NCBI RefSeq assembly: GCF_030499575.1 | Contig: NZ_JASTLC010000001.1 | Location: forward strand, 10,192,001-10,256,000 | Length of the DNA stretch: 64,000 bases | DNA from: Streptomyces sp. DG2A-72 | GTDB lineage: Bacteria; Actinomycetota; Actinomycetes; Streptomycetales; Streptomycetaceae | Reading direction: 5' to 3' | In this document: positions 42,841 through 51,937 of the stretch, in pieces | Layout of the letters: each line of letters begins with the position of its first letter | How positions within the stretch are numbered: position 1 is the first letter of the stretch | Position numbers and translations under genes: made by a program | The notes under the pieces: model-generated | What the model saw: only the letters and a program-made list of their open reading frames with translations | The model's database searches: none | Told to the model about the DNA's origin: nothing

Positions 42841-45800
42841 TCAGCGGTCGGTAGGGCAGGGCGGGTCGTACGCGATGGCGGGGAAGTAGCGGCGCCACTC
42901 GGCGCGCGTGATGCGGGGATGGGCCAGGACGCAGATCCGCGCTGCCGTCGGCTGCAGGCGGGTTGGCCACAGCCGGGCGGTCCGGTCCTCGCTCGATGTG
43001 AGTAGCGTGCCGTCGTGCGGGGCGAACGCGACGGCATATACCTGGCCGGTGTGGCCGGTGAGCACGGCGTCGGCCCGCGGATGGCGCAGGTCGCTGACGT
43101 CCCACAGGCGGGCGGTGCCGTCCTGGCCTGCGGTGGCGAGGGTACGGCCGCCGGGTGCGAAGGTCACGCCCTGGACACCACCGACGTGGCCGGTCAGCAT
43201 GGCGAGGGCGCGAGGCCGTCCCGAATCGCCGACGTCCCACAGGCGGGCGGTGCCGTCGAGCCCGGCGGTGGCCAGCGTGCGGCCGTCGGACGCGAACGCC
43301 ACGGCCTGGACCGTGTCAGTGTGTCCTGCCACCGTGCCCAGACGTCGTGGTTTGGAGGGGCGGCGGACGTCCCACAGGTGCACATCGTTCAAGGTGGTGA
43401 CGGCCAGTACGCCTCCGTGCGGGCTGAACGCCACGGAGATGGAACCGGCGTCCTCTTCCAGTACGCCGGCGGCTCGCGGCCGGCGCGGGTCGCTGGCGTC
43501 CCAGAGCCGGATCCGGGGGACGCCGCCTCCGGCGGTCGCGATCAGGTGGCCGTCCGGCGAGAGCGAGACCGTCCGCACGTCCGCACCCGTCCGGACGGAC
43601 GCCACGCGCATCGGTCGGGTGGGGGACGTGACGTCCCACAGCCCGACCGTGGTGTCGATGTTCCCGGTCGCCGCTGTGCGGCCGTCCCGGCTGAAGGCCA
43701 CGGCTTTGACCTGCCCGGTGTGCCCGGTCAGGGTGGCCATCGGCACGGGTCGCCGGTCGGGGCCGTGGATGTTCCACAGTCGCGCGGTGTAGTCCTCGCT
43801 GCCGACGATGGCAAGTCGCCCGTCAGGACTGACGGCCGCAGTCGACAGGGCCTCTCCGTGGCCGCCCAGCACCGCCCCGGGTACGTCGGTGAGGGCGACG
43901 GTGTGATCCGAACTCGCCGAGGCCAGCGTCCGGCCGTCTGGACTGAAGGTAAGAGACCAGATGTTGTTGGTGTGGTTGGCGAGCTGTTCCAGGGGGCGGG
44001 GCCGGCGGCGGTCGGATAGGTCCCACAGCCGTACAGCCTGGTCCCAGCCGCCGGTCGCCACCGTCCGCCCGTCCGGGCTGAAGGCGACGGCAAGGAAGGG
44101 CGCGGTGTGCCCGGTCAGCGGAGTACGGGCAGCCGGCTCGGCGCGATCAAAGACGTCCCACAGCTGGACCTGGTGGTCCGCGCCGGCCGCCGCGAGCGTA
44201 CGCCCGTCGGGGCTGAACGCGACCCCGGACACCGCGCCTTCGCGCGTCGGCAGCCAGGCCACTCGGCGTGGTCGGCGGGAGTCCGCCACGTCCCACAGCG
44301 CGGTACGGCCGTCATCCGAGGCGGTCGCCAGCGTCCGGCCGTCCGGCGCGAAGGCGACCGCGCCGACGGTCGCCGTATGACCCGTCAGCAGTGCCAGCCG
44401 GCGCGCGGAGCGCGGCCGGGAGACGTCCCACAGCCCTGCCGTGCCGTCCGCGCTCGCCGTGGCCAGGGTCCGCCCGTCCGGGCTCAGCACCACGCGGAAC
44501 ACGGCCTCGCGGTGCGCGGGGAGCCCGATCAGCAGCTCCAGTGTGTCTCCTGCGGCGACGTCCCAGATCCGGACCGAGCCGTCGTATGCCCCGCTCACCA
44601 GGATCCGGCCGTCGGCGCTGTACGCCAGCGACTCGACGTCCTCCGGCTGGTCCCCGGGGGCGGTCGCGATCACCTTCGGGGGTCGGGTGACGTCCCAGAT
44701 GCGGATCTTTCGGTCGTCTCCTCCGGTGGCCATCCGCCGGCCGTCGGGGCTGAACGCCACGGTGTTCACCTCGTGCCGCAGACGGGTGGCCATGGGCGCG
44801 GCGAAACTGCTCAGCAGCGCGCCCCGGGCGGCGAGCGTGGGGGACAGGCGGTACGCGGCCAGGCTCAGCTGGGCCGCCAGCGCGGGGTCGACCCGACGCA
44901 GGTCGGCGGCCTCTTCGGCGACCTTCTCGGACAGGGCGCGATCCCGCTGGTCGTTCGCCGACCGCTCGGCCCGCACCGCAACCACGGCCGCGACGAGGGC
45001 CAGCACCAGCAGCACCGCCATACCGCCGGTGACCTGGCGGGAGCGGCGCGTGCGCCTGCGGTCGCCGACGGAGCTGGCAGCGAGGAAGGTTCTCTCCAGG
45101 TCGTTCATGCTGCTGCCGTGGCGCTGCGTCCAGCTCTGCGCGGCGGCGAGCCGGCCGCCGCGGTAGAGCAGCTCCCGGTCGTGGTCGAACTCGTCCCAGG
45201 AGATGGCCGCCTCGGTCAGTCGGCGATGGGTGAGCAGGTCCTCGCGGTCGTCGGCGAGCCATCCGCGCAGCCGCGGCCAGGCGCCGATCACCGCCTCGTG
45301 GGACACCTCCACGCTGTCCGCGCCGTGCTCGCCGAGGGTGACCAACCGTGCGGCGGCCAGCGTGTCGAGCAGCCTGCCGACGGTGCCAGGGTCGGCGAGT
45401 CCGGCCAGCTCGGCCCGGGAGATCCGGCGCCGAGTGTCCTCGGTGCCCTCACCGAGCGCGGTCAGCCGCAGGAAGACGGTGCGTAGGACCTCCCGCTCCC
45501 GCTCGTCGGCCGACGTGTACACCGCTTCCGCGCTCTGGGCCACCGCGCCGCGCAAGCCTCCGCTGGCCTGGTAGTCGGGCGCCCGCAGTGCCGGTCCGCT
45601 GCCTCGCAGCCAGGTCTGGCGCAGTACGTGCGACAGTAGCGGAAGCGATCCGGGTCGGCCGTCGGCCTCGGCGAGCAGGGTGCCGACCAGGTCCGGATCG
45701 ACAGTCACGCCCAGGTGCGTGGCCGGTCCGGTGACGATCTCGCGCAGCTCAGCGCCAGAGGGTGCCGCGATGGGCAGCTGCCGGCTCTCGCGCAGCACGC

Positions 45801-46821
45801 CCGCAAGGCTGGGATGTGCACAGCAGTGGGCGTAGAAGTCGGCGCGCACGGCCAGCAGGACCCGGATCCCGTCGTCGGGGACACCGCCCAGGGCAGCCAC
45901 GGCGGTGAGGAAGGCGTCCCGCTCGGCCGCGTCCGGGCACAACGTGAACACCTCCACGAACTGGTCGATGACCAGCAGGAGTCCGTCGTCCTGCGAGCCA
46001 TGCCCGGCCGGCCGGATACTCAGTTCGGCACAGAGGGCAGCGGGGTCCTCGCTGAGGCGTGAGGCCAGTGACTGGACCGCTTCGTCGCGGGACCTGCCCG
46101 CTTCACGCCCGGTGGTGTCCGGCCGGTCTGCGGGTGAGTCCGCCACCGGCGCCCGGTCAGCGTGCTCGTCACGCTCATCCTCAGCCGGTCCGGCCGCCGC
46201 GTGGGTCAAATGCACGGCTGCTCGGGCCAGTTCGCTCAGCGGCCGGGCACCCGGCGTCAGGCGGTAGTGGCGCAACCGCGGTCGTAGCACAGGCAGCACC
46301 CCGGCATGGATGAGGGAGGATTTGCCGCTTCCGGAGGCCCCGAATACCGCGGTCAGCGAGGTCTGGCCCGGGCGCTCGACTGCCAGGACTGTCTGCTCGA
46401 CCAGCCCTCGCCGGCCGAAGAACACCTCGGCGTCCCGCTCGGTGTAAGCGGCCAGCCCCGGGTAGGGGCAGGGCGGTCTCTCGTCGGCAGTCTCCTCGGG
46501 GGCCTGTTCGGGCACGTCACGGTTCAACGCCTGCGCGGCCGCAAGCCACCGCGCCTCCCACTCACCGGCATCGCCGCCGCAAGCCCGCACATACGCGAGC
46601 GTCACCTCCAGCGTAGGGAGCCGGTCGCCCTTGGCCGCGTCGGCCAGGGTGCTCGCCGCATAGTGCGCCTTCTTCGCCAGGACCCGATAGGCGGGCGAGC
46701 CCGCGAGCGCCCGTAACTCCCGCAGTCCCCACGCCAGTTTGGCCACCGGTCCGGAGGACGGGTCCACCGGACGCTGTGGTCGGCCGACCCGGGGGCGGTG
46801 CTCGCGGCCGGCTTCACTCAT
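42841..46821 (-). CDS. XRE-HTH / STAND NTPase / WD40 repeat protein
   Basis: The protein is 1,326 residues from ATG 46,819-46,821. Residues 25-100 are an XRE-like HTH (YRVLAKKAHYAASTLADAAK). Residues 118-420 are an nSTAND1-type P-loop NTPase, with CPYPGLAAYTERDAEVFFGR, Walker A GASGSGKSS (161-169) and Walker B LLLVIDQFVEVF (281-292). A winged region (SVEVSHEAVIGAWPRLRGWL) follows. A single transmembrane segment (about 599-617) precedes an amphipathic helix. Residues 685-1,290 hold fourteen WD40 repeats, mostly ending in W-D-V, enough for two seven-bladed propellers. STAND proteins sense a ligand through repeats and signal through oligomerisation; some are antiviral. Both gene ends touch transposon remnants. 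Confidence 0.9.
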   Translation of the reverse strand: MSEAGREHRPRVGRPQRPVDPSSGPVAKLAWGLRELRALAGSPAYRVLAKKAHYAASTLADAAKGDRLPTLEVTLAYVRACGGDAGEWEARWLAAAQALNRDVPEQAPEETADERPPCPYPGLAAYTERDAEVFFGRRGLVEQTVLAVERPGQTSLTAVFGASGSGKSSLIHAGVLPVLRPRLRHYRLTPGARPLSELARAAVHLTHAAAGPAEDERDEHADRAPVADSPADRPDTTGREAGRSRDEAVQSLASRLSEDPAALCAELSIRPAGHGSQDDGLLLVIDQFVEVFTLCPDAAERDAFLTAVAALGGVPDDGIRVLLAVRADFYAHCCAHPSLAGVLRESRQLPIAAPSGAELREIVTGPATHLGVTVDPDLVGTLLAEADGRPGSLPLLSHVLRQTWLRGSGPALRAPDYQASGGLRGAVAQSAEAVYTSADEREREVLRTVFLRLTALGEGTEDTRRRISRAELAGLADPGTVGRLLDTLAAARLVTLGEHGADSVEVSHEAVIGAWPRLRGWLADDREDLLTHRRLTEAAISWDEFDHDRELLYRGGRLAAAQSWTQRHGSSMNDLERTFLAASSVGDRRRTRRSRQVTGGMAVLLVLALVAAVVAVRAERSANDQRDRALSEKVAEEAADLRRVDPALAAQLSLAAYRLSPTLAARGALLSSFAAPMATRLRHEVNTVAFSPDGRRMATGGDDRKIRIWDVTRPPKVIATAPGDQPEDVESLAYSADGRILVSGAYDGSVRIWDVAAGDTLELLIGLPAHREAVFRVVLSPDGRTLATASADGTAGLWDVSRPRSARRLALLTGHTATVGAVAFAPDGRTLATASDDGRTALWDVADSRRPRRVAWLPTREGAVSGVAFSPDGRTLAAAGADHQVQLWDVFDRAEPAARTPLTGHTAPFLAVAFSPDGRTVATGGWDQAVRLWDLSDRRRPRPLEQLANHTNNIWSLTFSPDGRTLASASSDHTVALTDVPGAVLGGHGEALSTAAVSPDGRLAIVGSEDYTARLWNIHGPDRRPVPMATLTGHTGQVKAVAFSRDGRTAATGNIDTTVGLWDVTSPTRPMRVASVRTGADVRTVSLSPDGHLIATAGGGVPRIRLWDASDPRRPRAAGVLEEDAGSISVAFSPHGGVLAVTTLNDVHLWDVRRPSKPRRLGTVAGHTDTVQAVAFASDGRTLATAGLDGTARLWDVGDSGRPRALAMLTGHVGGVQGVTFAPGGRTLATAGQDGTARLWDVSDLRHPRADAVLTGHTGQVYAVAFAPHDGTLLTSSEDRTARLWPTRLQPTAARICVLAHPRITRAEWRRYFPAIAYDPPCPTDR

Positions 46822-46825
46822 CGGT

Positions 46826-47227
46826 GCACCCGCCACGCCCCGGCTCCACGTGGTGTGGTGCCCCAAGTACCGCCGTCGCGTGCTCGGTGGCAGGGTCGCG
46901 GTCCGGCTGCGTGAGCTGATCGAGCAGAAGGCCGCCGAGAAGGGCTGGGAGATCACCGCCCTTGAGGTGATGCCCGATCACGTGCACCTGTTCGTCAAGC
47001 GCGATCCGAAGGCTTCCGCCTCCTACGTCGCGAACCCGTTCAAGGGGTTCACCTCCAGCGTGCTGCGGGAGGAGTTCCCGCACCTCAAGAGCCGTATGCC
47101 CACGCTGTGGTCGTCGTCGTTCTTCGTCGCCTCGGTCGGCGCGGTCAGCGCGGACACGGTGGAGAAGTACATCAACACGCAGTGGGAACGGCCCTGGACG
47201 AAGAAGCAGAAGGAGGGCAACGCGTGA
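46826..47227 (+). pseudogene. tnpA: IS200/IS605 TnpA (Y1 transposase), 5'-truncated
   Basis: The frame carries RLHVVWCPKYRRRVLGGRVA, the HUH motif in MPDHVHLFVKRDP, FKGFTSSVLREEFPHL and the catalytic-Tyr helix TVEKYINTQWERP. It normally starts about 15-20 residues before LHVVW; that part is replaced by sequence antisense to the NTPase gene start. The in-frame upstream extension is therefore not TnpA. It overlaps tnpB by four bases (GTGA). The copy probably cannot move without its start and left end. Confidence 0.8.
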
Positions 47228-48207
47228 TACGCGCCTATAAGTTCCTCCTTCGCCCCACCACCCGCCAGGCTCAAGCCTTGGGCGAGATGCTGCGGGATCA
47301 CTGCTCCCTCTACAACGGGGCCTTGCAGGAACGCCGCGACGCCTACCGGCACGCCTCGAAGACCTCGATCAAGTACGGGCAGCAGTCCGCGCCGCTCAAG
47401 GAGATCCGGGCGGTCGACCCCGAGCGTCAAGGCCGCTGGTCGTTCTCCTCGCAGCAGGCCACCTTGCGCCGCCTGGACAAGGCGTTCCAAGCCTTCTTCC
47501 GCCGCGTGAAGGCCGGTGAGAAGCCCGGACATCCCAGGTTCCGGGGCGTGAACTGGTTCGACACCGTGGAGTTCCCGAAGGACCGGGACGGCTGCCGGTG
47601 GGACTCCACCCCACACGACCCCGTCACCCGAGTACGGCTGCAAGGCGTCGGGCACGTCCGCGTGCACCAGCACCGGTCTGTCAAGGGGCGGGTCAAGACC
47701 GTCAGCATCAAGCGCGAGGGGCGGCAGTGGTACGTCGTCCTCGCCTGTGACAACGTGCCCGCCGAACCGCTCCCGGCCACGGGCGCGGTGACTGGCATCG
47801 ACATGGGTGTCACGCACTTCCTCACCACGTCCGAGGGCACGCACGTCGAAAACCCTCGGCACGGCAAGCGCAACGCCGACGCCTTGGCCGAAGCTCAGCG
47901 CGCCCTCAAGGTGTTCCCGCGCCGGAAGCGGGAGAACCGCACCGCCAAGCACCGCCGGGCAGTGGAGAAGGTGGCCAAGCTGCACCGCAAGGTGCGCCGT
48001 CAGCGCACCGACCACGCGCACAAAGCCGCGCTCGCCCTGGTCCGCGACTACGACCAGATCGCGCATGAGCGGCTGAACATCGCGAACATGGTTCGCACCC
48101 CCAAACCGAAGCCCGACCCCGAGACCCCCGGCGCGTTCCTGCCGAACGGCGCCGCCTCGAAGGCCGGACTCAACCGCAGCATTCTTGACGCGGGTTGGGG
48201 GGTATTC
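47224..48207 (+). pseudogene. tnpB: IS605-family TnpB, 3'-truncated
   Basis: GTG 47,224 opens IRAYKFLLRPTTRQAQALGE, LYNGALQERRDAYRHA, RWSFSSQQATLRRLDKAFQA and FFRRVKAGEKPGHPRFRG. The RuvC-I motif TGIDMGVTHFLTTSEG (first Asp) and KAALALVRDYDQIAHERLNI (RuvC-II, Glu) follow. The frame loses TnpB identity at SILDAGWGVFL (about 48,207), before the CxxC zinc knuckle and the final RuvC-III Asp. An RNA-guided nuclease is therefore not possible from this copy. The junction leads straight into an IS630 transposase. Confidence 0.85.
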
Positions 48208-49081
48208 CTGGGATCTGCCCGAGCGGCGCGAGATCAAGAAGATCGCGAAGTCCAAGCCGACCGAACACGACCTGCCCTTTTCGACCTGGAGCCTGACCAA
48301 GCTGGCGGACTTCCTGGTCGCCGAGGGGGTGGTCGACGACATCAGCCACGAGGGACTGCGCATCCTGCTCCGCGAGGAAGGCGTCTCCTTTCAACGCCTG
48401 AAGACCTGGAAGACCTCCCGCGACCCCGACTACGGGGCCAAGAAGGCCCGCGTCGAACACCTCTACGCGATCGCCGACGGCGAGGTGATACCCGAGGAGG
48501 ACGAGCCCGAAGTCGTCTTCTGCATGGACGAGTTCGGACCGCTCAACCTGATGCCCCACCCGGGCCGGCAGTGGGCCGAACGCGGGGGCAAGCACAAGGA
48601 CCCCGACCGCGAACCACGCCACAGGCGGCGGGCGACCTACAACCGCTACGGCGGAGTACGTCACCTGTTCGCCGCCCTGGACCTGGCCAAGGACAAGCTC
48701 TACGGCCACATCAAGCCGGTCAAAAAGCGCACTCAGTTCCTGGAGTTCTGCCGCTACCTGCGTAGCCTCTACCCGCCCGAGGTCCGTATCGCGATCGTCT
48801 GTGACAACTTCTCCCCGCACCTGACCACGAAGAAGTGCCAGCGGGTCGGCACCTGGGCGGCCGCGAACAACGTCGAGATCGCCTACACCCCGACCAACAG
48901 CTCCTGGCTCAACCGCATCGAAGCCCAGTTCACCGCCCTGTGCTACTTCACCCTTGATGGCACCGACCACGCCAGCCACAAGGAGCAGGGCAGCATGATC
49001 CGCCGCTACATCATCTGGCGAAACCACCACGCCGACGACCGGCGCCTGCGCGCCGTCGTGGACAGGGCCAACGTCGCCTGA
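48208..49081 (+). pseudogene. IS630-family transposase, N-terminally truncated
   Basis: The frame open from 48,185 reads WDLPERREIKKIAKSKPTEH, FSTWSLTKLADFLVAEGVVD, EEGVSFQRLKTWKTSRDPDY, VVFCMDEFGPLNLMPHPGRQ (Asp), IAIVCDNFSPHLTTKKCQRV (Asp) and NSSWLNRIEAQFTALCYFTL (Glu). The catalytic domain is complete. The first 60-80 residues with the N-terminal HTH are missing, replaced by the TnpB junction. It differs strongly in sequence from the IS630 at 3,060. Confidence 0.8.
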
Positions 49082-49102
49082 AACCGCATGAAGGCAGGGA
49101 AG

Positions 49103-49540
49103 ATGACCACACACACCGACTGTGTCGACCACGAACTGATCCGGGCAGCGGCGCACGTCGCGGCCACACGCTGCGGGGGCGACAACCACACCATGGCGGC
49201 TGCGGCCCGCGCCCGGGACGGCCGGATCGTCACCGCGGTGAACGCCTACCACTTCACCGGAGGCCCCTGCGCGGAGCTGGTCCTGATCGGCACCGCTGCC
49301 GCCCAGGGTGCCTATGACCTGGACACCATTGTCGCCGTGGGTGACCGTGACCGAGGCGTCGTGCCCCCATGTGGCCGCTGCCGCCAGGTCCTTCTTGACT
49401 ACTTTCCAGCCCTCAAGGTCATCGTCGGGACAAAAGACGGACTCCGAACGGTGCCCGTCACTGACCTGCTTCCCGAAAGCTACATATGGGCGGACCACCA
49501 GCTCGACGCGGAGGAGAGCGCACCACTCAGCACGAACTGA
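49103..49540 (+). CDS. blasticidin-S-deaminase-like cytidine deaminase
   Basis: The 145-residue enzyme reads IVTAVNAYHFTGGPCAELVL (catalytic Cys-Ala-Glu) and RGVVPPCGRCRQVLLDYFPA (PC-x-x-C), the zinc-binding deaminase signature. The zinc ligands are three Cys, and the spacing and flanks (VNxYHFTGGPCAEL, GTAAA, SPCGRCRQVLLD, LLPxSYxW) follow blasticidin S deaminase rather than the usual cytidine deaminase. Both remove the amino group of a cytosine moiety. It follows the IS630 remnant by 22 bases in the same direction, suggesting recent acquisition. Resistance to a cytosine nucleoside antibiotic is an inference. Confidence 0.85.
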   Translation: MTTHTDCVDHELIRAAAHVAATRCGGDNHTMAAAARARDGRIVTAVNAYHFTGGPCAELVLIGTAAAQGAYDLDTIVAVGDRDRGVVPPCGRCRQVLLDYFPALKVIVGTKDGLRTVPVTDLLPESYIWADHQLDAEESAPLSTN

Positions 49541-49650
49541 GGCCCCAGGCGGTTACAGGGCAAACGTTGCCTGCGGCGGCACTAGCTGCAGGATTGCTCG
49601 CACGCTGAAGGTGGGGGAGGGGAGCCCGGCTCCCCGGGACGCCGCGACCG

Positions 49651-50295
49651 TCATCCGCCGTACCGCCGCCGCGAGTGGTGTTCCTGCGCAAGCCGCCTCA
49701 GAGCCAGCAGTGCGGGCTCCAGCAGGACGGTCAGCAGGACGGCGCGCTCCGCCTGCTCCAGCGGATCGCCCGCGTCCTGGAGCTGGTCGAGGTCCAACGC
49801 GGCGGTGCGGTCGGCGAGTTCGGCATACGGCAGCAAGGACCGCCAGTCGAAGTCCACTCCGAGTGCGCGCAGCGTCTCAAGCGTCTCGGCGACGACGAGG
49901 GCCGCGGGCGGGTGCGGGGAGGTCTGCCAGCCCATCTCCGCGGTCAGCGCCGCGACTTCGGACAGCCCGGCCGTATCGGCGCCACCCGAGTCATCCGGTT
50001 CGTCCGGCGTGCTGCGGCGCTCGGCGGGCACGACCCCCAGCACCAGCCCGAGCAGCACATGCACATCCCCCAGATGCTCGTCCACGGCGGCCAGTACGTC
50101 CTTGGTGGCACTGACCGACAGTCCGCGCACCCCGATCAGCGAGCGGATCAGACGCAGTCGGCGCAGATGGCTCTCGTCGTAGTCGGCCTGGTTGGCGGCC
50201 GTGGCCCGGCCGGGCGGCAGCAGCCCGTCCCGCAGGTAGTACTTGATCGTGGGGATGGAGACACCACTGCGACGGCTCAGCTCGGAGACCCGCAT
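49651..50295 (-). CDS. MerR-family transcriptional regulator
   Basis: The 214-residue protein opens MRVSELSRRSGVSIPTIKYY and LRDGLLPPGRATAANQADYD, an unmistakable MerR winged HTH. A helix ESHLRRLRLIRSLIGVRGLS follows. The C-terminal 100 residues are helical and acidic without Cys, suggesting an organic ligand rather than a metal. It is transcribed away from the ABM-like gene at 50,420, with two 12-base direct repeats in between that are probable binding sites. Confidence 0.92.
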   Translation of the reverse strand: MRVSELSRRSGVSIPTIKYYLRDGLLPPGRATAANQADYDESHLRRLRLIRSLIGVRGLSVSATKDVLAAVDEHLGDVHVLLGLVLGVVPAERRSTPDEPDDSGGADTAGLSEVAALTAEMGWQTSPHPPAALVVAETLETLRALGVDFDWRSLLPYAELADRTAALDLDQLQDAGDPLEQAERAVLLTVLLEPALLALRRLAQEHHSRRRYGG

Positions 50296-50356
50296 CAGGC
50301 ACCGCCCCTTCCCTGTCCCGCTGGTGATTCCACGGGGTCCTGAATCCCGCTGGCTA

Positions 50357-50390
50357 ATGGATAGTGTCGCTGCCTACTATGGATAGTGTC
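50357..50390. promoter_or_regulatory. two 12-base direct repeats in a divergent promoter
   Basis: ATGGATAGTGTC occurs at 50,357-50,368 and 50,379-50,390, 22 bases apart (two helical turns). It lies between the MerR gene and the monooxygenase-like gene. The second copy is 30 bases before the GTG start on the plus strand. Confidence 0.65.
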
Positions 50391-50419
50391 ACTCACCACT
50401 CCCTGAAGGCGAGGCCACC

Positions 50420-50842
50420 GTGCCGACACTGCCCTGGACCATCCCGAATCCGCCCCCGCCGCACGGCACCGCGTTCGTCATGGCATCCCGCTTCGAAGTC
50501 CGGTCGGCCACAGACGTTCCCCGCTTCTTCCTGCGCTCCCTGGCCGCCTGGAGCCAGGTACGCAACGCCCCGGGCGCATACGGCGCCTCGCTCATCGCCC
50601 GGCCGCTCAAACGCGTGTTCTGCACGCTGTCGGCCTGGGAAGACCGCGATGCGCTGTACACGTACGCCAGAACCGAACCGCACCGCGGCATCATGACGTC
50701 CCTGCGCCCGACGATGCGCACCTCCACCTTCACCTTCTGGGAGGTCGACGCCGGTCAGCTGCCCCTTACTTGGGCCGAGGCCGAACAGCGCCTGACCGAG
50801 CAGGCCCGCAACGACGCGGCGGGCAGCGGAGCCGCCGGCTGA
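50420..50842 (+). CDS. monooxygenase-like (spheroidene-monooxygenase/ABM superfamily) protein
   Basis: The 140-residue product from GTG 50,420 contains FVMASRFEVRSATDVPRFFL, AYGASLIARPLKRVFCTLSA and EDRDALYTYARTEPHRGIMT. It ends with STFTFWEVDAGQLPLTWAEA. The ferredoxin-like beta-alpha-beta layout with W-E-D-R-D resembles small DUF3291/spheroidene-monooxygenase-type proteins of the dimeric alpha-beta barrel superfamily. No catalytic residue can be assigned. It is divergent from the MerR gene and probably its target. Confidence 0.72.
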   Translation: MPTLPWTIPNPPPPHGTAFVMASRFEVRSATDVPRFFLRSLAAWSQVRNAPGAYGASLIARPLKRVFCTLSAWEDRDALYTYARTEPHRGIMTSLRPTMRTSTFTFWEVDAGQLPLTWAEAEQRLTEQARNDAAGSGAAG

Positions 50843-51185
50843 TCAACCAGCCCTCGGCTCCGGGGTTCCCGCACCCGGGCACCGCCGACGCCCGGCGTGC
50901 CCTTCGCGTCGTACCGCACACCGTCTGCACGCTGCCGAGGGTCCGCGGGCATCGTCCTGCGCCTGACCGCAGCCACACAGGCCCTCGCGCCGCGCCCGTG
51001 GACACTCGCCCGGGCGGCGGCGCACCCGGGCACCTTCGGGCGAACGCCTCGAACTGGCCCGCGCCTACGCCGATTTCGCCCCCGCTCCCGGTCTTCCCGG
51101 CGACCCCGAGCGGCCGCGACCTCCATCAACGCGCCCGTCTCGATCACCAAGATCCCGCGCTGGTGCATCACCCGAGACCGCCGTA
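50843..51185. other. region without a convincing gene
   Basis: This 343-base stretch separates the ABM-like gene and the methyltransferase. A short frame around 51,020-51,075 (ERLELARAYADFAPAPGLP) has coding bias but no extent, so it may be a gene scrap. Nothing else was seen. Confidence 0.4.
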
Positions 51186-51848
51186 TCAGCTCCCGTCATC
51201 GGGTTTTTGGGCCAGGAAGCCGGCGACCGTCCTTTTCGCACCGTCGCCGGGTGCCTGTACGAGCCGCGCGGTGACGACGAGCCCGGCCTGCTCGAGCAGT
51301 TCGGCAAGCTGGTCCGCGGGCTGCAGATACGACGTGAACGACACCGGATGACCGCCGTATGCCGTCTCCGGCCGCAGCCGCTCACCGTCTCCCGCGTATC
51401 CGGCCATGAACAGCCGGCCCCCGGGTGCGAGGGTGCGGTGGAACTCGGCGAACACGGTCGGCAGCAGTTCCGGCGGCGTGTGATGGGTGGAGTAGTAGGC
51501 GAGGATCCCCCCAAGCCCACCGTCCTCGATCTCGAGCGCGGTCATCGACCCCACCAGAAAGCGGAGCTCCGGATAGGCCTCACGGGCCATTTCGACCATC
51601 CTCGGCGACACATCGACACCGAACGCCGGCACGCCCAGCCCGGCCAGATACGCCGTCACCTTCCCGGGCCCGCACCCCAGATCCGCGACCGGTCCCCGCC
51701 CGCCGCCCTGCATGAACTCGGCGAAGACCCCCAGCATCGCCCGCGACAACGGATCCAACTCACGCGGGTCCGGGACGCGTTCGGTATAGGCGGCGGCGAC
51801 GGTGTCGTACGACTCACGGACAGCAGCGAGGTAGGACGGCTCATTCAT
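51186..51848 (-). CDS. class I SAM-dependent methyltransferase
   Basis: The 220-residue enzyme has motif I VADLGCGPGKVTAYLAGLG (SAM-binding loop), motif II VDVSPRMVEMAREAYPELRF and motif IV-like GILAYYSTHHTPPELLPTVF. A post-motif strand APGGRLFMAGYAGDGERLRP follows. It is the small-molecule (UbiE/Trm-like) type. The N-terminus NEPSYLAAVRESYDTVAAAY is common in Streptomyces members. Substrate unknown. It is monocistronic, 90 bases upstream (in its direction of reading) of nothing obviously related. Confidence 0.9.
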   Translation of the reverse strand: MNEPSYLAAVRESYDTVAAAYTERVPDPRELDPLSRAMLGVFAEFMQGGGRGPVADLGCGPGKVTAYLAGLGVPAFGVDVSPRMVEMAREAYPELRFLVGSMTALEIEDGGLGGILAYYSTHHTPPELLPTVFAEFHRTLAPGGRLFMAGYAGDGERLRPETAYGGHPVSFTSYLQPADQLAELLEQAGLVVTARLVQAPGDGAKRTVAGFLAQKPDDGS

Positions 51849-51937
51849 GAGGGGAATCTAGGCGACAGCACTGACACCCGACCGCCGGCCCATGCCTTCC
51901 CGCCGTAGCCCGCTTCAGTCGATGGCCGCGCCCGGCA

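Noticed and set aside
44107..45486. Long plus-strand frame opposite the STAND/WD40 gene
   Set aside because: It is antisense to the P-loop and WD40 coding sequence and has no domain of its own.
47224..48207. TnpB as an active RNA-guided nuclease
   Set aside because: The C-terminal zinc knuckle and last RuvC Asp are missing, and no right end or guide region could be found.
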